NCBI GenBank assembly: GCA_051875715.1
Contig: JBJEHD010000077.1
Coordinates: forward strand, 1-64,000
Reading direction: 5' to 3'
From: DYCT01 sp051875715
GTDB lineage: Bacteria > Bacteroidota > Bacteroidia > Bacteroidales > Bacteroidaceae
Length of the DNA: 64,000 bases
Shown here piece after piece: positions 46,576 to 56,240 of the stretch. Within the stretch, counting starts at the first letter, position 1. Every line of letters begins with the position of its first letter. Made by a program: the position numbers and the translations under genes. The notes beneath the pieces are model-generated. The model was not told where the DNA came from. It saw only the letters and a list, made by a program, of their open reading frames with translations, and did no database searches.

Positions 46576-47571
46576 TCACAACGAACCGCGCAGGCGGACG
46601 ATGGTGGGGAGGTAGTCCCTCGGAACCTCATCGTGGGTAATGAAGCGGGCGGCCCTACGGCCCATCTCGGCCCAGTCGATTGTCATGGCCGTGATGCCTT
46701 GGCCAATCACCTCGTAGGCAGGGGTGTCGTTGTAGGCAATCAGGCCATAGTCTGCGCCACAGTGCAAGCCGCTCCGTCTACCTGCCTTGATGAGGCTGAC
46801 CACGTCGATTTGGCGAATCACCACGTAGAGCGTTTTCTCCCTCGCCTGCTCAATGGTTTCTTCCGTGCTCACTTCGGCGGACAATCCGTGTGCGGAAGCG
46901 TAACGCAGCAGCGCCTCGGCCGACACGCGAGGATGGTGCGAGTGTGCTGGCAGCTGAAAGATGATCCGACGGTAGGAAAGTATCCGCTCGGTCAGTGTCT
47001 CCAATGCTTCGTAGAATGATTCGTCGAAGTTCTGGCAGAGGTAAGCATACGGCTGTTTGTCGAAACGGCCGAAGTCCAGCAACAGCAGACGCGAGGCTGG
47101 CAAGCGGCTCACCAAAGGCGAAAGCCGCTCGTTGTCGAAGTTCATGACGACGTAATAGTCGTAGCGTCCGATGGCTGCGCTCAGCACCTGGCTGAAGATT
47201 TCCTCATTATACTGATGAAACCAAAGGTCCACCTTGTAGTGGGCCGATGGCAAGTGTTGTACAAAACTGTTGTACAGCGTGTCCTTGAAGGGGGAGTATT
47301 CGTCCAGCAACAGGAAGATGGTCCGCTGTGTGGCGTTGACGTAATATCCCTTGCCCGGTGCGGAGGCAATCAACTTCCGGCTGCGCAGTTCGGCAAACGC
47401 CTTGAAAACGGTGTCGCGCGACACGCCGTACCTTCGGCTGAGGCAGTTGATGGAGGGTAAGGGAGTGCCAACGGCATACTTCTTTTTCCGTATTTCCTCT
47501 GCCAGGGTATCTGCCAGCGAGCGCACCTTGCTTACACTGCTTCCTAACTCGGTCTGTTCTGTTCTTTTCAT
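46576..47571 (-). CDS. fucR: GntR-family fucose repressor FucR
   Basis: A 331-residue regulator: winged helix at the N-terminus (LADTLAEEIRKKKYAVGTPL, then CLSRRYGVSRDTVFKAFAEL) and a LacI-like periplasmic-binding sensor domain (about 90-331; DYGLIAYNDTPAYEVIGQGI). In B. thetaiotaomicron the gene in this place, FucR, represses the fuc operon and responds to L-fucose, tying fucose use to signals for host glycan fucosylation. By position and type this is its counterpart. First gene of the operon, 84 bp before fucI. Confidence 0.92.
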   Translation of the reverse strand: MKRTEQTELGSSVSKVRSLADTLAEEIRKKKYAVGTPLPSINCLSRRYGVSRDTVFKAFAELRSRKLIASAPGKGYYVNATQRTIFLLLDEYSPFKDTLYNSFVQHLPSAHYKVDLWFHQYNEEIFSQVLSAAIGRYDYYVVMNFDNERLSPLVSRLPASRLLLLDFGRFDKQPYAYLCQNFDESFYEALETLTERILSYRRIIFQLPAHSHHPRVSAEALLRYASAHGLSAEVSTEETIEQAREKTLYVVIRQIDVVSLIKAGRRSGLHCGADYGLIAYNDTPAYEVIGQGITAMTIDWAEMGRRAARFITHDEVPRDYLPTIVRLRGSL

Positions 47572-47596
47572 TATAAATAAGGAGTTTATCTATGCT

Positions 47597-47610
47597 GAAC
47601 TGTTCTGAAC
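47597..47610. promoter_or_regulatory. Candidate FucR operator
   Basis: GAACTGTTCTGAAC holds two overlapping inverted repeats (GAAC-T-GTTC and GTTC-T-GAAC), lying between the -7 box at 47612 and the fucR start codon. Position fits autorepression; the assignment to FucR is inferred. Confidence 0.45.
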
Positions 47611-47611
47611 G

Positions 47612-47643
47612 CAAAGGACGGTATTCTTGTGCTTATAGGCAAG
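47612..47643 (-). promoter_or_regulatory. Promoter of the fuc operon
   Basis: On the minus strand CTTG (47643-47640), a 20-base spacer and GTCCTTTG followed by CG (47619-47612) resemble the -33/-7 pattern, 41 bp upstream of fucR. The -7 box has two mismatches. Confidence 0.5.
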
Positions 47644-47812
47644 CGGTCGGTATATGTTTCATAGCAGGTTTTGCGGGATGACCTCCCGTTTGCTGCTTCG
47701 ATGGGCAGGATTTCTCCTGCAAGGCGATTCCTCGCGAGGACTGTCGCGCGTTCATGGGAATGGGCCGTGCGGAAGTGTCCTGCTGCGTCACTGACAATAC
47801 TCCACTTCGTAT
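47644..47812. other. Intergenic stretch, nothing assigned
   Basis: Upstream of the fuc promoter and before the palindrome array. Small inverted repeats are present (GCAGGATTTCTCCTGC; CCTCGCGAGG), but I see no gene or RNA I can name. Confidence 0.5.
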
Positions 47813-47900
47813 GTGAGTACTCGCGTGGCGGTCGGCGAGTACTCTCGTGGCTACTTGTGAGTACTCACGCGACGGCTTGAGGGTACTCGTCCTGTTTTCG
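47813..47900. repeat. 22-bp array with GAGTACTC cores, four units
   Basis: GAGTACTC at 47815, 47837 and 47859 and GGGTACTC at 47881, exactly 22 bases apart. Flanks are only loosely alike (CGCGTGG, TCGTGG, CGCGACGG), so the core and the spacing are what is kept. It lies just beyond the terminator of the nuclease operon. Confidence 0.9.
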
Positions 47901-47918
47901 CATGTAGGTATAAAACAA

Positions 47919-47956
47919 CAAGGCGATGTCCCGTTTGGTGGTGGGACATCGCCTTG
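47919..47956 (-). terminator. Terminator of the nuclease operon
   Basis: CAAGGCGATGTCCC (47919-47932) pairs perfectly with GGGACATCGCCTTG (47943-47956). Read on the minus strand it is followed by TTGTTTTAT and lies 29 bp beyond the stop of the last gene. Confidence 0.9.
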
Positions 47957-47984
47957 TGGATTAAATGGAATGGAGGAGTAGGGC

Positions 47985-48991
47985 CTACTTCTGCAGATAG
48001 AGCACCACGGGGAAGTGGTCGCTGTAGCCGTTTTGGAAGCGGTTGCCCGAGAACGTGCGGAGCGGATATCCTTTGTATTTGCCTTCCTTTTGGATGAGGA
48101 AGTCGCGGTTGAATATTTCCATGCTCTCGTATCGCAACTGGCCGGATTGTCGGCTCAGCAAGCCTTGCGAGATGATGACTTGGTCGAACAGGTTCCATTG
48201 GTTCTGGTAGCAGATGGTGCCGATGCCTTTGGTCCAGAAGTTCCACGTCACGTTGTAGAGCCCGCTCTCTTCGGCCTGCTCCATTTTTTCGGAGGCACGC
48301 AGCACGTAGCGTGTGCTTTCGTCGTCGGGGTTGTCGTTGAAGTCGCCCAGGATGACAATCTTGGCCGTTGGTTCGGCCGCGAACAGCGAGTCGACGATGT
48401 GTCGGGTGACGAGGGCTGCCTGGCAACGCATATTGCCTCCGCGTCCGCCCCGGCGTGAGGGCCAGTGGTTGATGATGAAGTGCATCCGCTCGCCTTTCAG
48501 CTGTCCGCTCACGAGCAACTGGTCGCGCGTGCGGAAGGCGGTGTCTTTCTTGGACACCATGGGATAGGCCTTATAAGACTCCACGCTGAATAAGTCGGGG
48601 TTGTAGAGCAGGGCCACATCGATGCCGCGGCGGTCGGGCGAATCGTGATGGACGATGCCGAACCGATGGCTGGCCAGCCGTTTGTTGGCCACTAAGTCTT
48701 CCAGGACGCGTCGGTTCTCCACCTCGCTCACACCCAGCACGGCCATGCCCTCGGGACATTGTTCTTTGCCCAGGCGGGTGATGACCGAAGCCAGCTTGTT
48801 CAGCTTCTGGTTATACTTCTTCGGGGTCCACTGGTAGTTGCCCTTCGGGGTGAAGTCGGCATCGTTGATGCGAGGGTCGTCTTCCGTGTCGAACAGGTTC
48901 TCCAGGTTGTAGAACCCGACGGCGTATTTTTCCTGGGCGGGCAGGAAAACAGCCACGCCCAGGAAAAGGGTGATGATGAATGCAAATCGTC

Positions 48992-48995
<4 letters not shown>
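47985..48995 (-). CDS. Secreted endonuclease/exonuclease/phosphatase-family protein
   Basis: A 336-residue protein with a signal peptide (GVAVFLPAQ) and the complete EEP catalytic set: YNLENLFD, GVSEVENRRVLEDL, SPDRRGIDVALLY, INHWPSRRGG, ILGDFNDNPDDES and the terminal YSDHFPV. EEP enzymes cut phosphodiester bonds; DNase-I-like nucleases and sphingomyelinases share the fold. Its place as the last gene of an operon with a NUC1 nuclease and a TonB receptor favours nucleic-acid breakdown outside the inner membrane. The start overlaps the upstream stop by four bases. Confidence 0.9.
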
Positions 48996-50479
<1,484 letters not shown>

Positions 50480-50498
50480 AGGATGTTGAAATTAGTGT

Positions 50499-53015
50499 TT
50501 AGAATTTGTAACCGATGTTGCAGAAGCAGTTGATGCCCTGCAGGTAATAGTATTTCGAACCGAAGCGGTCGGGGTATTCCAGGTCCATGCGTCCTTGCTC
50601 GTAGCCGCTCACGCAGATGTCGCGGTCGTTGAGCAGGTTGTTGACAGACACGTTGATGTTGAGTTGGTGTCCGCCTTTCAGGTAGATGACCTTTCCTACC
50701 GAGAGGTCGATGGTGAATCCGCCGTCGAGTCGCTCTTGCGAGGTGAGCTTGTGGTAGGCGTTCATCAGTGTCTCGTTCCCCGGTTTCACGCTGGTGTAGT
50801 TGGAGGCGATGCGCCGCAGGGGGGCGATGTCGACATAGTTCCGCCCGAACCCGTTGATGCTCGCTCCGAGGAACCAGTACTTGATGAAGTAGCGCACACC
50901 CAGCGTCCCGGCCATTTGCGGCGTTCCGCCTACGTAGTAGTTCTTCATGTAGACCTGCTCGGTGACGTTGTCGATTTTGCCGTTCTCGGAGTTGATGATG
51001 CCGGTGGGATTGTTGGCGTAGAAGTACTCGGCCACGGTGCCGGCTGCGTCGATGGTCCAATGGCTGTCCGGCTTGTAGGAGACGGCGGCCTCGATGCCGT
51101 GGTGCACCTTCTTCATGCCGGTCAGCACGTGGTTGATGAACGTGCGGGTGATGCCGTCGTAGTAGCTGGAACGGTCCATCTGATCCCAGAACACGGTCTG
51201 GAACAGCGAGAGCCGTCCCTGCACCTTGGGCAGCGAGAACACGTAGTTGACATCGGTGGCCCATACGCGGCCGCTCTTCATCTCGCTCACCGTCTTGTCG
51301 GTGATGCGAGGCGATACGTAGGCATTGTTGGGCAGAGGGGCTTCCGTGCCGTAACTTATGTTGGCGGTGAGGAAATGGCGTCCGTTAAACTTGTAGTTGA
51401 GTCCGCCCTTCAGCATCACGTCGGTGAAGGTGTGCTTGCGTCCCTTGCCCAGCGAGGAGGTGGGGTAGCGTCCGTTCAGCATCTTTCCGTCGCGTTGAAA
51501 TTCGGTGTAGGTCAGTTTCATGCCGTAGAATGCCTCGAAGCGGTTCAGCTTGTGCTTGGTCTGCAGCCATGCGTTGGCCGAATGGATGTTCAGGCGGAAG
51601 TTGTAGCCGAACACGTCGCCTTCCCGGGCATGGAAGTTGGGGTTGCGCAGGTCGTTCTGCAAGGCATCGGCATCGCCGGGGAAATCCTGTTCGGCAAACT
51701 TGTCGACGTCGAGCACGTAGTAGGCCCCCATGAGGTCGTCCACGAGTTTGTATTGACGCGACTGGGTGCTGCGCCATTCCACACCGCCGGTCAGTTCGGT
51801 GGTGGCGTTGATGCGCGAGTTGATGGTGGCATCGAACGTGCCTTCGTAGAGGTCGCTCCGCCGGTCTTCAACCATGTAGATGGCCGAGCCGTTCCCATAG
51901 AGGTTGTTCATGTGGTTGGCGCGGTAGAGTCCGTCCCAATCGATCTGGGTGAACGAGCGGTCGCCGCTGCGCCAGCGTTCGGCATACGTTTCGCCGATGC
52001 CCTCGTCGTCGAAGTAGGAGGGCAGGTAGCGGTAGTAGTCGGGGCGTGGGTCGGCACCGTTGTACCAGTTGAGCGACGTGTTTCCGTAGCGTCCGAAGTG
52101 GTAGCCCAGACCGGCCGTGAAGGTGGTGGCGTCGTTGATCTGGTAGACGTACGAGAGCACTCCTGTGGGGTCGAACGCCTTCACTACGCGTGCGTTCCGG
52201 CGTTTCCCGTTCTGATAACCCCAGTTGGGGTTGTACTGGTAGTTGTCCGTCAGTTCGTACACCTCGCGGTAGGTCGACCCTTGCTGGCCACGCTCTACGG
52301 GCGAGATGAATCCCACCAGCGAGAGGCTGTGCTTGCCGTCGAGCCATTGTTTTTCCACGCTGGCGAAGGCCGAGAAATTGCGGTAGAAGGTGCCTTCTAT
52401 GGCGCCTTTGTCGGAATATCGTCCGCCGATGCAGGCCGTGAAGGCCCATCCCCGGTCGTTCAGGCCGGTGGAGTAGCTGGCCATGCCGCGCAGGTAGTAG
52501 TTGCGGTTCGTATAGGTGGCGGTCACCTTGCCTCCTCGGGCGTAGTTACCGGCACGGAGGTTGATGTTTTCCGTACCTCCCAGCGAGCCGAAGGTGAAGA
52601 GGCCCGGTTCGTCGTAGTTGGTCACGTCGCCGTTGCGGGTCACGTCGTTCAGTGCTCCGATGGAGGCATAGTTGAATACACCGCGCAACTGGTCGTTGAA
52701 GCGGACTCCGTTGAGGTACTTCTCTTGGTAATAGTTGTCATAGCCGCGCACTTTGAACCGAAGCCCCGACAACTGGTAGCTGATGCGGTTCAGGTAGACG
52801 TCGTTGCTGAGGATGACCGTCGAACTGATGGCTTGCGAGGCAGAAGCGTCGTCGTCGACCGACAATTCGTCGTCCATGCCGCGGAAGGCGTCATCCGTTT
52901 CGCGGTAGATGTCGGAGATGACCTCCTCCTGGCCTTCGGGCGTCAGAGCCTGTCCGAAAGCAGGGCCGGCGGTTGCCAGCAACATCCATAGGATTGATGG
53001 TTTATTGATTTTCAT
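50499..53015 (-). CDS. TonB-dependent receptor (non-SusC type)
   Basis: An 838-residue outer-membrane receptor: signal peptide (TAGPAFGQ), a plug region about 45-150 (SSTVILSNDVYLNRISYQLS, then FKVRGYDNYYQEKYLNG), then a large beta barrel to a final aromatic-ending strand (INCFCNIGYKF). It lacks the N-terminal carboxypeptidase-regulatory-like domain and the long plug of SusC proteins, and no SusD gene is near. It would import a ligand across the outer membrane with TonB energy. Operon partners suggest breakdown products of nucleic acid as ligand; not shown. Confidence 0.9.
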   Translation of the reverse strand: MKINKPSILWMLLATAGPAFGQALTPEGQEEVISDIYRETDDAFRGMDDELSVDDDASASQAISSTVILSNDVYLNRISYQLSGLRFKVRGYDNYYQEKYLNGVRFNDQLRGVFNYASIGALNDVTRNGDVTNYDEPGLFTFGSLGGTENINLRAGNYARGGKVTATYTNRNYYLRGMASYSTGLNDRGWAFTACIGGRYSDKGAIEGTFYRNFSAFASVEKQWLDGKHSLSLVGFISPVERGQQGSTYREVYELTDNYQYNPNWGYQNGKRRNARVVKAFDPTGVLSYVYQINDATTFTAGLGYHFGRYGNTSLNWYNGADPRPDYYRYLPSYFDDEGIGETYAERWRSGDRSFTQIDWDGLYRANHMNNLYGNGSAIYMVEDRRSDLYEGTFDATINSRINATTELTGGVEWRSTQSRQYKLVDDLMGAYYVLDVDKFAEQDFPGDADALQNDLRNPNFHAREGDVFGYNFRLNIHSANAWLQTKHKLNRFEAFYGMKLTYTEFQRDGKMLNGRYPTSSLGKGRKHTFTDVMLKGGLNYKFNGRHFLTANISYGTEAPLPNNAYVSPRITDKTVSEMKSGRVWATDVNYVFSLPKVQGRLSLFQTVFWDQMDRSSYYDGITRTFINHVLTGMKKVHHGIEAAVSYKPDSHWTIDAAGTVAEYFYANNPTGIINSENGKIDNVTEQVYMKNYYVGGTPQMAGTLGVRYFIKYWFLGASINGFGRNYVDIAPLRRIASNYTSVKPGNETLMNAYHKLTSQERLDGGFTIDLSVGKVIYLKGGHQLNINVSVNNLLNDRDICVSGYEQGRMDLEYPDRFGSKYYYLQGINCFCNIGYKF

Positions 53016-53027
53016 AAGGGATGTGTT

Positions 53028-54497
53028 TTAGAGTTTGTCACCGGTCAGGCTAACGTCGTCGATGCGGAATCCGGCCGTGTTGACGGTCGATTCGCTCTTG
53101 AACGTGATGGTGGTGAATCCGGGAGTGAGTCCGGTCAGTTCGACCGTTTGGTACGTATTGGTGGTGGCGATGGCTTTGGCCGGAACGGTCAGTTCCGTAT
53201 CGCCGGCAAACACCTTGATGTGGCTTTGGTCTCCATTGGCGTTGGCCGTGATTTTATAGGTCAGTTTCAGGTTGGTGCATCCGGTCGTCACCAGGCCGCC
53301 TATCTGCAGCTGGCTATCCTTGTTGGCGGCGAACCATACGTGCGGATTGAGCGTGGAGGTCTGACGCACAGAGGCGTTGCTGTAAGTGCCGGTCATGCCC
53401 GGGTCGGAGAAGGTGAGGTTCTGGTTGTCCCAGCCGGTGTAGGCATTCACGCCCGGCCAATAGCCGTCGGCACCTTTTGCCACCGTTTCGCCGAAGGTCT
53501 CGGTGAAGAAGGTCGGTTCGCCGGACGGAGTCGGGTCTGGATTCGGATCGGGGTCGGGAGTCGGGTCTACACCACCGCCGCCTTCCTCGTCGAAGTCGAC
53601 GTCGATGTTGCCGCCGTTCTGCTCCGTCCACGGCGTGATGCTGCTGTTCAGCACGACGACGCTGTTGTTGCCCTCCGTGTGGTTCAGTTTCACGGTGTAG
53701 TTCTGTTGTGCGCCACTGTTCAGGCTGAGGCTGGCGATTTTATGCTCAAACGTACCTGCGCCGGGGAGGTCGAAGGTGATGACCACGTCTTTCACGTCCT
53801 GCTCGGGCAAGAGAATGGCTTCGGCCACTGCTCCGCCTCCGGCCATGTGCGACACCTTCGTTTCGATGGACTCTTTCGAGTCGTCGGCCAGGGTGAGCGT
53901 ACCGTCGGGGAGGAACAGGGAGGCCCGTGTCTTGAGTCCGCTGATGCTGACGGCCAGGCCGGCCAGTTCTTCATTGCCGTCGATGCTCTGGATGGTGAAC
54001 ATCATTCGGCTCAAACGGTGTTTGTACACCAGCGTCGTGTTCGACGAGGCATCCACGCCTTTGGCGTTGTTCGAATAGAGGAGGTCGATTTTCCCTTGCA
54101 GGCTCTGGTCGGTCAGGTCCACCGTGTAGGTGTAGTTGGACAAGCCTTCCTTGTAGGGATAGTAGGACACGAAGTCTACCGTCGTCCCTTCGGGGAAGTA
54201 GATGATTTCGTTCGAGTTGAACCCTTGGAAATTGCCGTCGCCCGCCGAGGTGACGTATTTCTTGTTCTCCGCGCCATTCAAGATGGTTGTTGCGGACAAT
54301 TGGGCGTCATGTTTGACCATGTATACGCCTACCTGGTCGTTCACTTCCCACGTGGAGCCGGCCACTTTCGTGCTTGCTCCGTACACAAAAGAGGAGAAAC
54401 GCACCTCTTGTGTGTTCAATTTGACTGTTTCATCATCGTTGCAGGCTGTCAAGGCCAATGCCGACAACAGGGCGATGCTTGCTTTTCTTAGTTTCAT
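53028..54497 (-). CDS. Fimbrillin-like (Mfa-type) lipoprotein with C-terminal beta domain
   Basis: A 489-residue lipoprotein (lipobox LTAC, Cys19, then NDDE). The fimbrillin-like region (about 25-310) shows the hallmark FPEGTTVDFVSYYPYKEG and the transition TLVYKHRLSRMMFTIQS. A DPTPDPDPNPDPTP linker leads to a C-terminal beta domain (about 327-489) that is nearly the same as that of the DUF5689 lipoprotein; AYTGWDN, NLTFSDPGMTGTYSNASVRQ and TELTVPAKAIATTN are shared. Probably surface-exposed; the C-terminal domain may bind a common ligand or partner. Confidence 0.85.
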   Translation of the reverse strand: MKLRKASIALLSALALTACNDDETVKLNTQEVRFSSFVYGASTKVAGSTWEVNDQVGVYMVKHDAQLSATTILNGAENKKYVTSAGDGNFQGFNSNEIIYFPEGTTVDFVSYYPYKEGLSNYTYTVDLTDQSLQGKIDLLYSNNAKGVDASSNTTLVYKHRLSRMMFTIQSIDGNEELAGLAVSISGLKTRASLFLPDGTLTLADDSKESIETKVSHMAGGGAVAEAILLPEQDVKDVVITFDLPGAGTFEHKIASLSLNSGAQQNYTVKLNHTEGNNSVVVLNSSITPWTEQNGGNIDVDFDEEGGGGVDPTPDPDPNPDPTPSGEPTFFTETFGETVAKGADGYWPGVNAYTGWDNQNLTFSDPGMTGTYSNASVRQTSTLNPHVWFAANKDSQLQIGGLVTTGCTNLKLTYKITANANGDQSHIKVFAGDTELTVPAKAIATTNTYQTVELTGLTPGFTTITFKSESTVNTAGFRIDDVSLTGDKL

Positions 54498-54580
54498 GTC
54501 TGATAGAAGTTGTATATTTTTATACTATATTTTTAATAGGTAGAGGCCTTTGTCGGCCTACATTGCTTTTCGCCACAAGA

Positions 54581-56203
54581 CTACCAATAGAGGTCTACGA
54601 TTTTCCCTTTCACTTCGTCCGACAGACTCGGGAAGAACGTGAATCCGGTTTCTTGTTCCAACTGGCTCACTGTCACCCGGTAGTTGTCATAGTCGGTGCC
54701 GGAATACTGCTCGTTGTTGAAGCGGAAGCCAATGGTGTAGTAGTTGTTCCCCCTCTTCTTGCACAAGGCTTTGTAGTAGTATTTCGGCCGGGCCACGAGT
54801 GCGCCGGAGTTGTCCTGCACATAGCCGATGTTTGGGTCGGAGGCGGTGGTAATCATGGCTCCTGTCACCACGTAGAGCGTGTCGCACTGGGAGGTCCAGT
54901 CGCGCACTTGCCCTTCGAGACTGGCCCAGATGGACTGGTTCAGCCCTTGGCCGGTCTGTGCGGTCATGTTGGTGAAGTAGAACGTCGTCCGGTTGACGGC
55001 GGCATCGCGTGTGCGGTCGGCACTCGGAATCTGGTGTCCGCGGTCGGTGTTGTACGTACTGAATCCACGGAACAGTTCGGGTTGCCATTGCTGGTCGATC
55101 TCGGGGTCCCATCCCCAGTCGTCGGTACGTCCGGACGAGCCGAGGTAGTAATTGTGCATGGGGTAGGCCACCCAGTAGGCCAGTTTGTTCTTCTTGTCGT
55201 AGAGCATGGCATAGTTTCGCACCTTGCTGTCGTTCGGCATGAAGTGGGTGATGTAGACCAGGTCTTCGCCGGTGGTGACAATCGGTGTTTCAAACCACGT
55301 GTTGGCCGGCTGCGGGGTTGGTTCCGGCTCCGGGTCGGGTGTCGGGTCGATGCTGCTTCCTCCTCCCTTCTTCAGGGTGACCTGGAAACTTAGCCGTTTG
55401 CCTTTCGCCAGGGCTTGGGCCTGGTCCATGGCCACGGAGTAGTTTTTCCCGTTCAGGCTGATGGCGAGCGAAACTCCGGTCCACGATTCGGTCGGCAGGA
55501 GGATGGCCTGCACCTCGGCCGTGGTGCCGCTGACTGCCACCGGCAAGGTGATGTCGGCTTTCGAGGTGGCATCGATGTTCAGCGTGCCTTGGGCCAGGTC
55601 GTAGTCGGCCCGGACGGGCATTCCTTTCAAGGTCACCTGCAAGCCGGTCAGGCTTGTGACACCGGTGCCTGCGCTGATGTGCAGGGCGAGGCTGGATAGT
55701 TGGCGCTCAAAGCGGAGGGCGTTTGCGTTGCCTCGTTTGGCGGTTTTCACGTTGTTGGCCACCATGAGGTCGATGGCTGCCGGATGGCTTTGGTCGCTTA
55801 CGTCGACCGGATAGGTGAGTCCGCTCAGGTCGGCCCGGTAGGGGTAGTACGTGTAAAAATCCACCGTCGATCCGTCGGTCGGATAGTGGATGTTTTGTCC
55901 GCTTGCCGGGCGGAATATTCCGTCGGCCGATGGTGTGACGTACTGCCGGTTCATGCTTCCTTCGCTTACGGTGCCGGTGGTCAGCCCGGCTCCGGAGGCG
56001 GTCATGAACACGCCGATGGCGTCGTTTGCCTCCCAACTGGTCTCGGTAGCCCGGCTGTGCCAGGTGTCGTCTGCCGCCATGGTGGCACGGAAGGTCACGC
56101 ACGTTTGGTCGTCGTCGCCTGGTAGCCGTTGCTCCTGGCAGGCTGTCGTGGCCAGCAAAAGCATCGCAGCCAGCAGGGCGGATGGATAAAGTGTTGTTTT
56201 CAT
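54581..56203 (-). CDS. Fimbrillin-like lipoprotein fused to a NUC1 DNA/RNA non-specific nuclease
   Basis: A 540-residue lipoprotein (lipobox TTAC, Cys22, then QEQRL). Residues about 30-285 are fimbrillin-like (YPTDGSTVDFYTYYPYRADL; ALRFERQLSSLALHIS). After a DPTPDPEPEPTPQP linker, residues about 300-540 form a NUC1-type nuclease: DRGHQIPSADR (catalytic His), FYFTNMTAQTGQGLNQSIW (metal Asn and neighbours) and LEGQVRDW, with all key residues kept. The fusion would tether an active nuclease to the cell surface. I start at ATG 56203, which gives a clean lipoprotein signal; the 26-residue upstream extension is rejected. Confidence 0.88.
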   Translation of the reverse strand: MKTTLYPSALLAAMLLLATTACQEQRLPGDDDQTCVTFRATMAADDTWHSRATETSWEANDAIGVFMTASGAGLTTGTVSEGSMNRQYVTPSADGIFRPASGQNIHYPTDGSTVDFYTYYPYRADLSGLTYPVDVSDQSHPAAIDLMVANNVKTAKRGNANALRFERQLSSLALHISAGTGVTSLTGLQVTLKGMPVRADYDLAQGTLNIDATSKADITLPVAVSGTTAEVQAILLPTESWTGVSLAISLNGKNYSVAMDQAQALAKGKRLSFQVTLKKGGGSSIDPTPDPEPEPTPQPANTWFETPIVTTGEDLVYITHFMPNDSKVRNYAMLYDKKNKLAYWVAYPMHNYYLGSSGRTDDWGWDPEIDQQWQPELFRGFSTYNTDRGHQIPSADRTRDAAVNRTTFYFTNMTAQTGQGLNQSIWASLEGQVRDWTSQCDTLYVVTGAMITTASDPNIGYVQDNSGALVARPKYYYKALCKKRGNNYYTIGFRFNNEQYSGTDYDNYRVTVSQLEQETGFTFFPSLSDEVKGKIVDLYW

Positions 56204-56240
56204 GAGATGTCCATTTTCTGAGTGAATGAAGGCTTGTGGC

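Noticed and set aside
50595..52991. Plus-strand frame of 798 codons opposite the TonB receptor
   Set aside because: Antisense shadow; rich in Val, Gly and His without any motif.
50499..53015. SusC-type receptor of a polysaccharide locus
   Set aside because: No SusD, no glycoside hydrolase and no carboxypeptidase-regulatory-like N-terminal domain; neighbours are nucleases and fimbrillin-like proteins.
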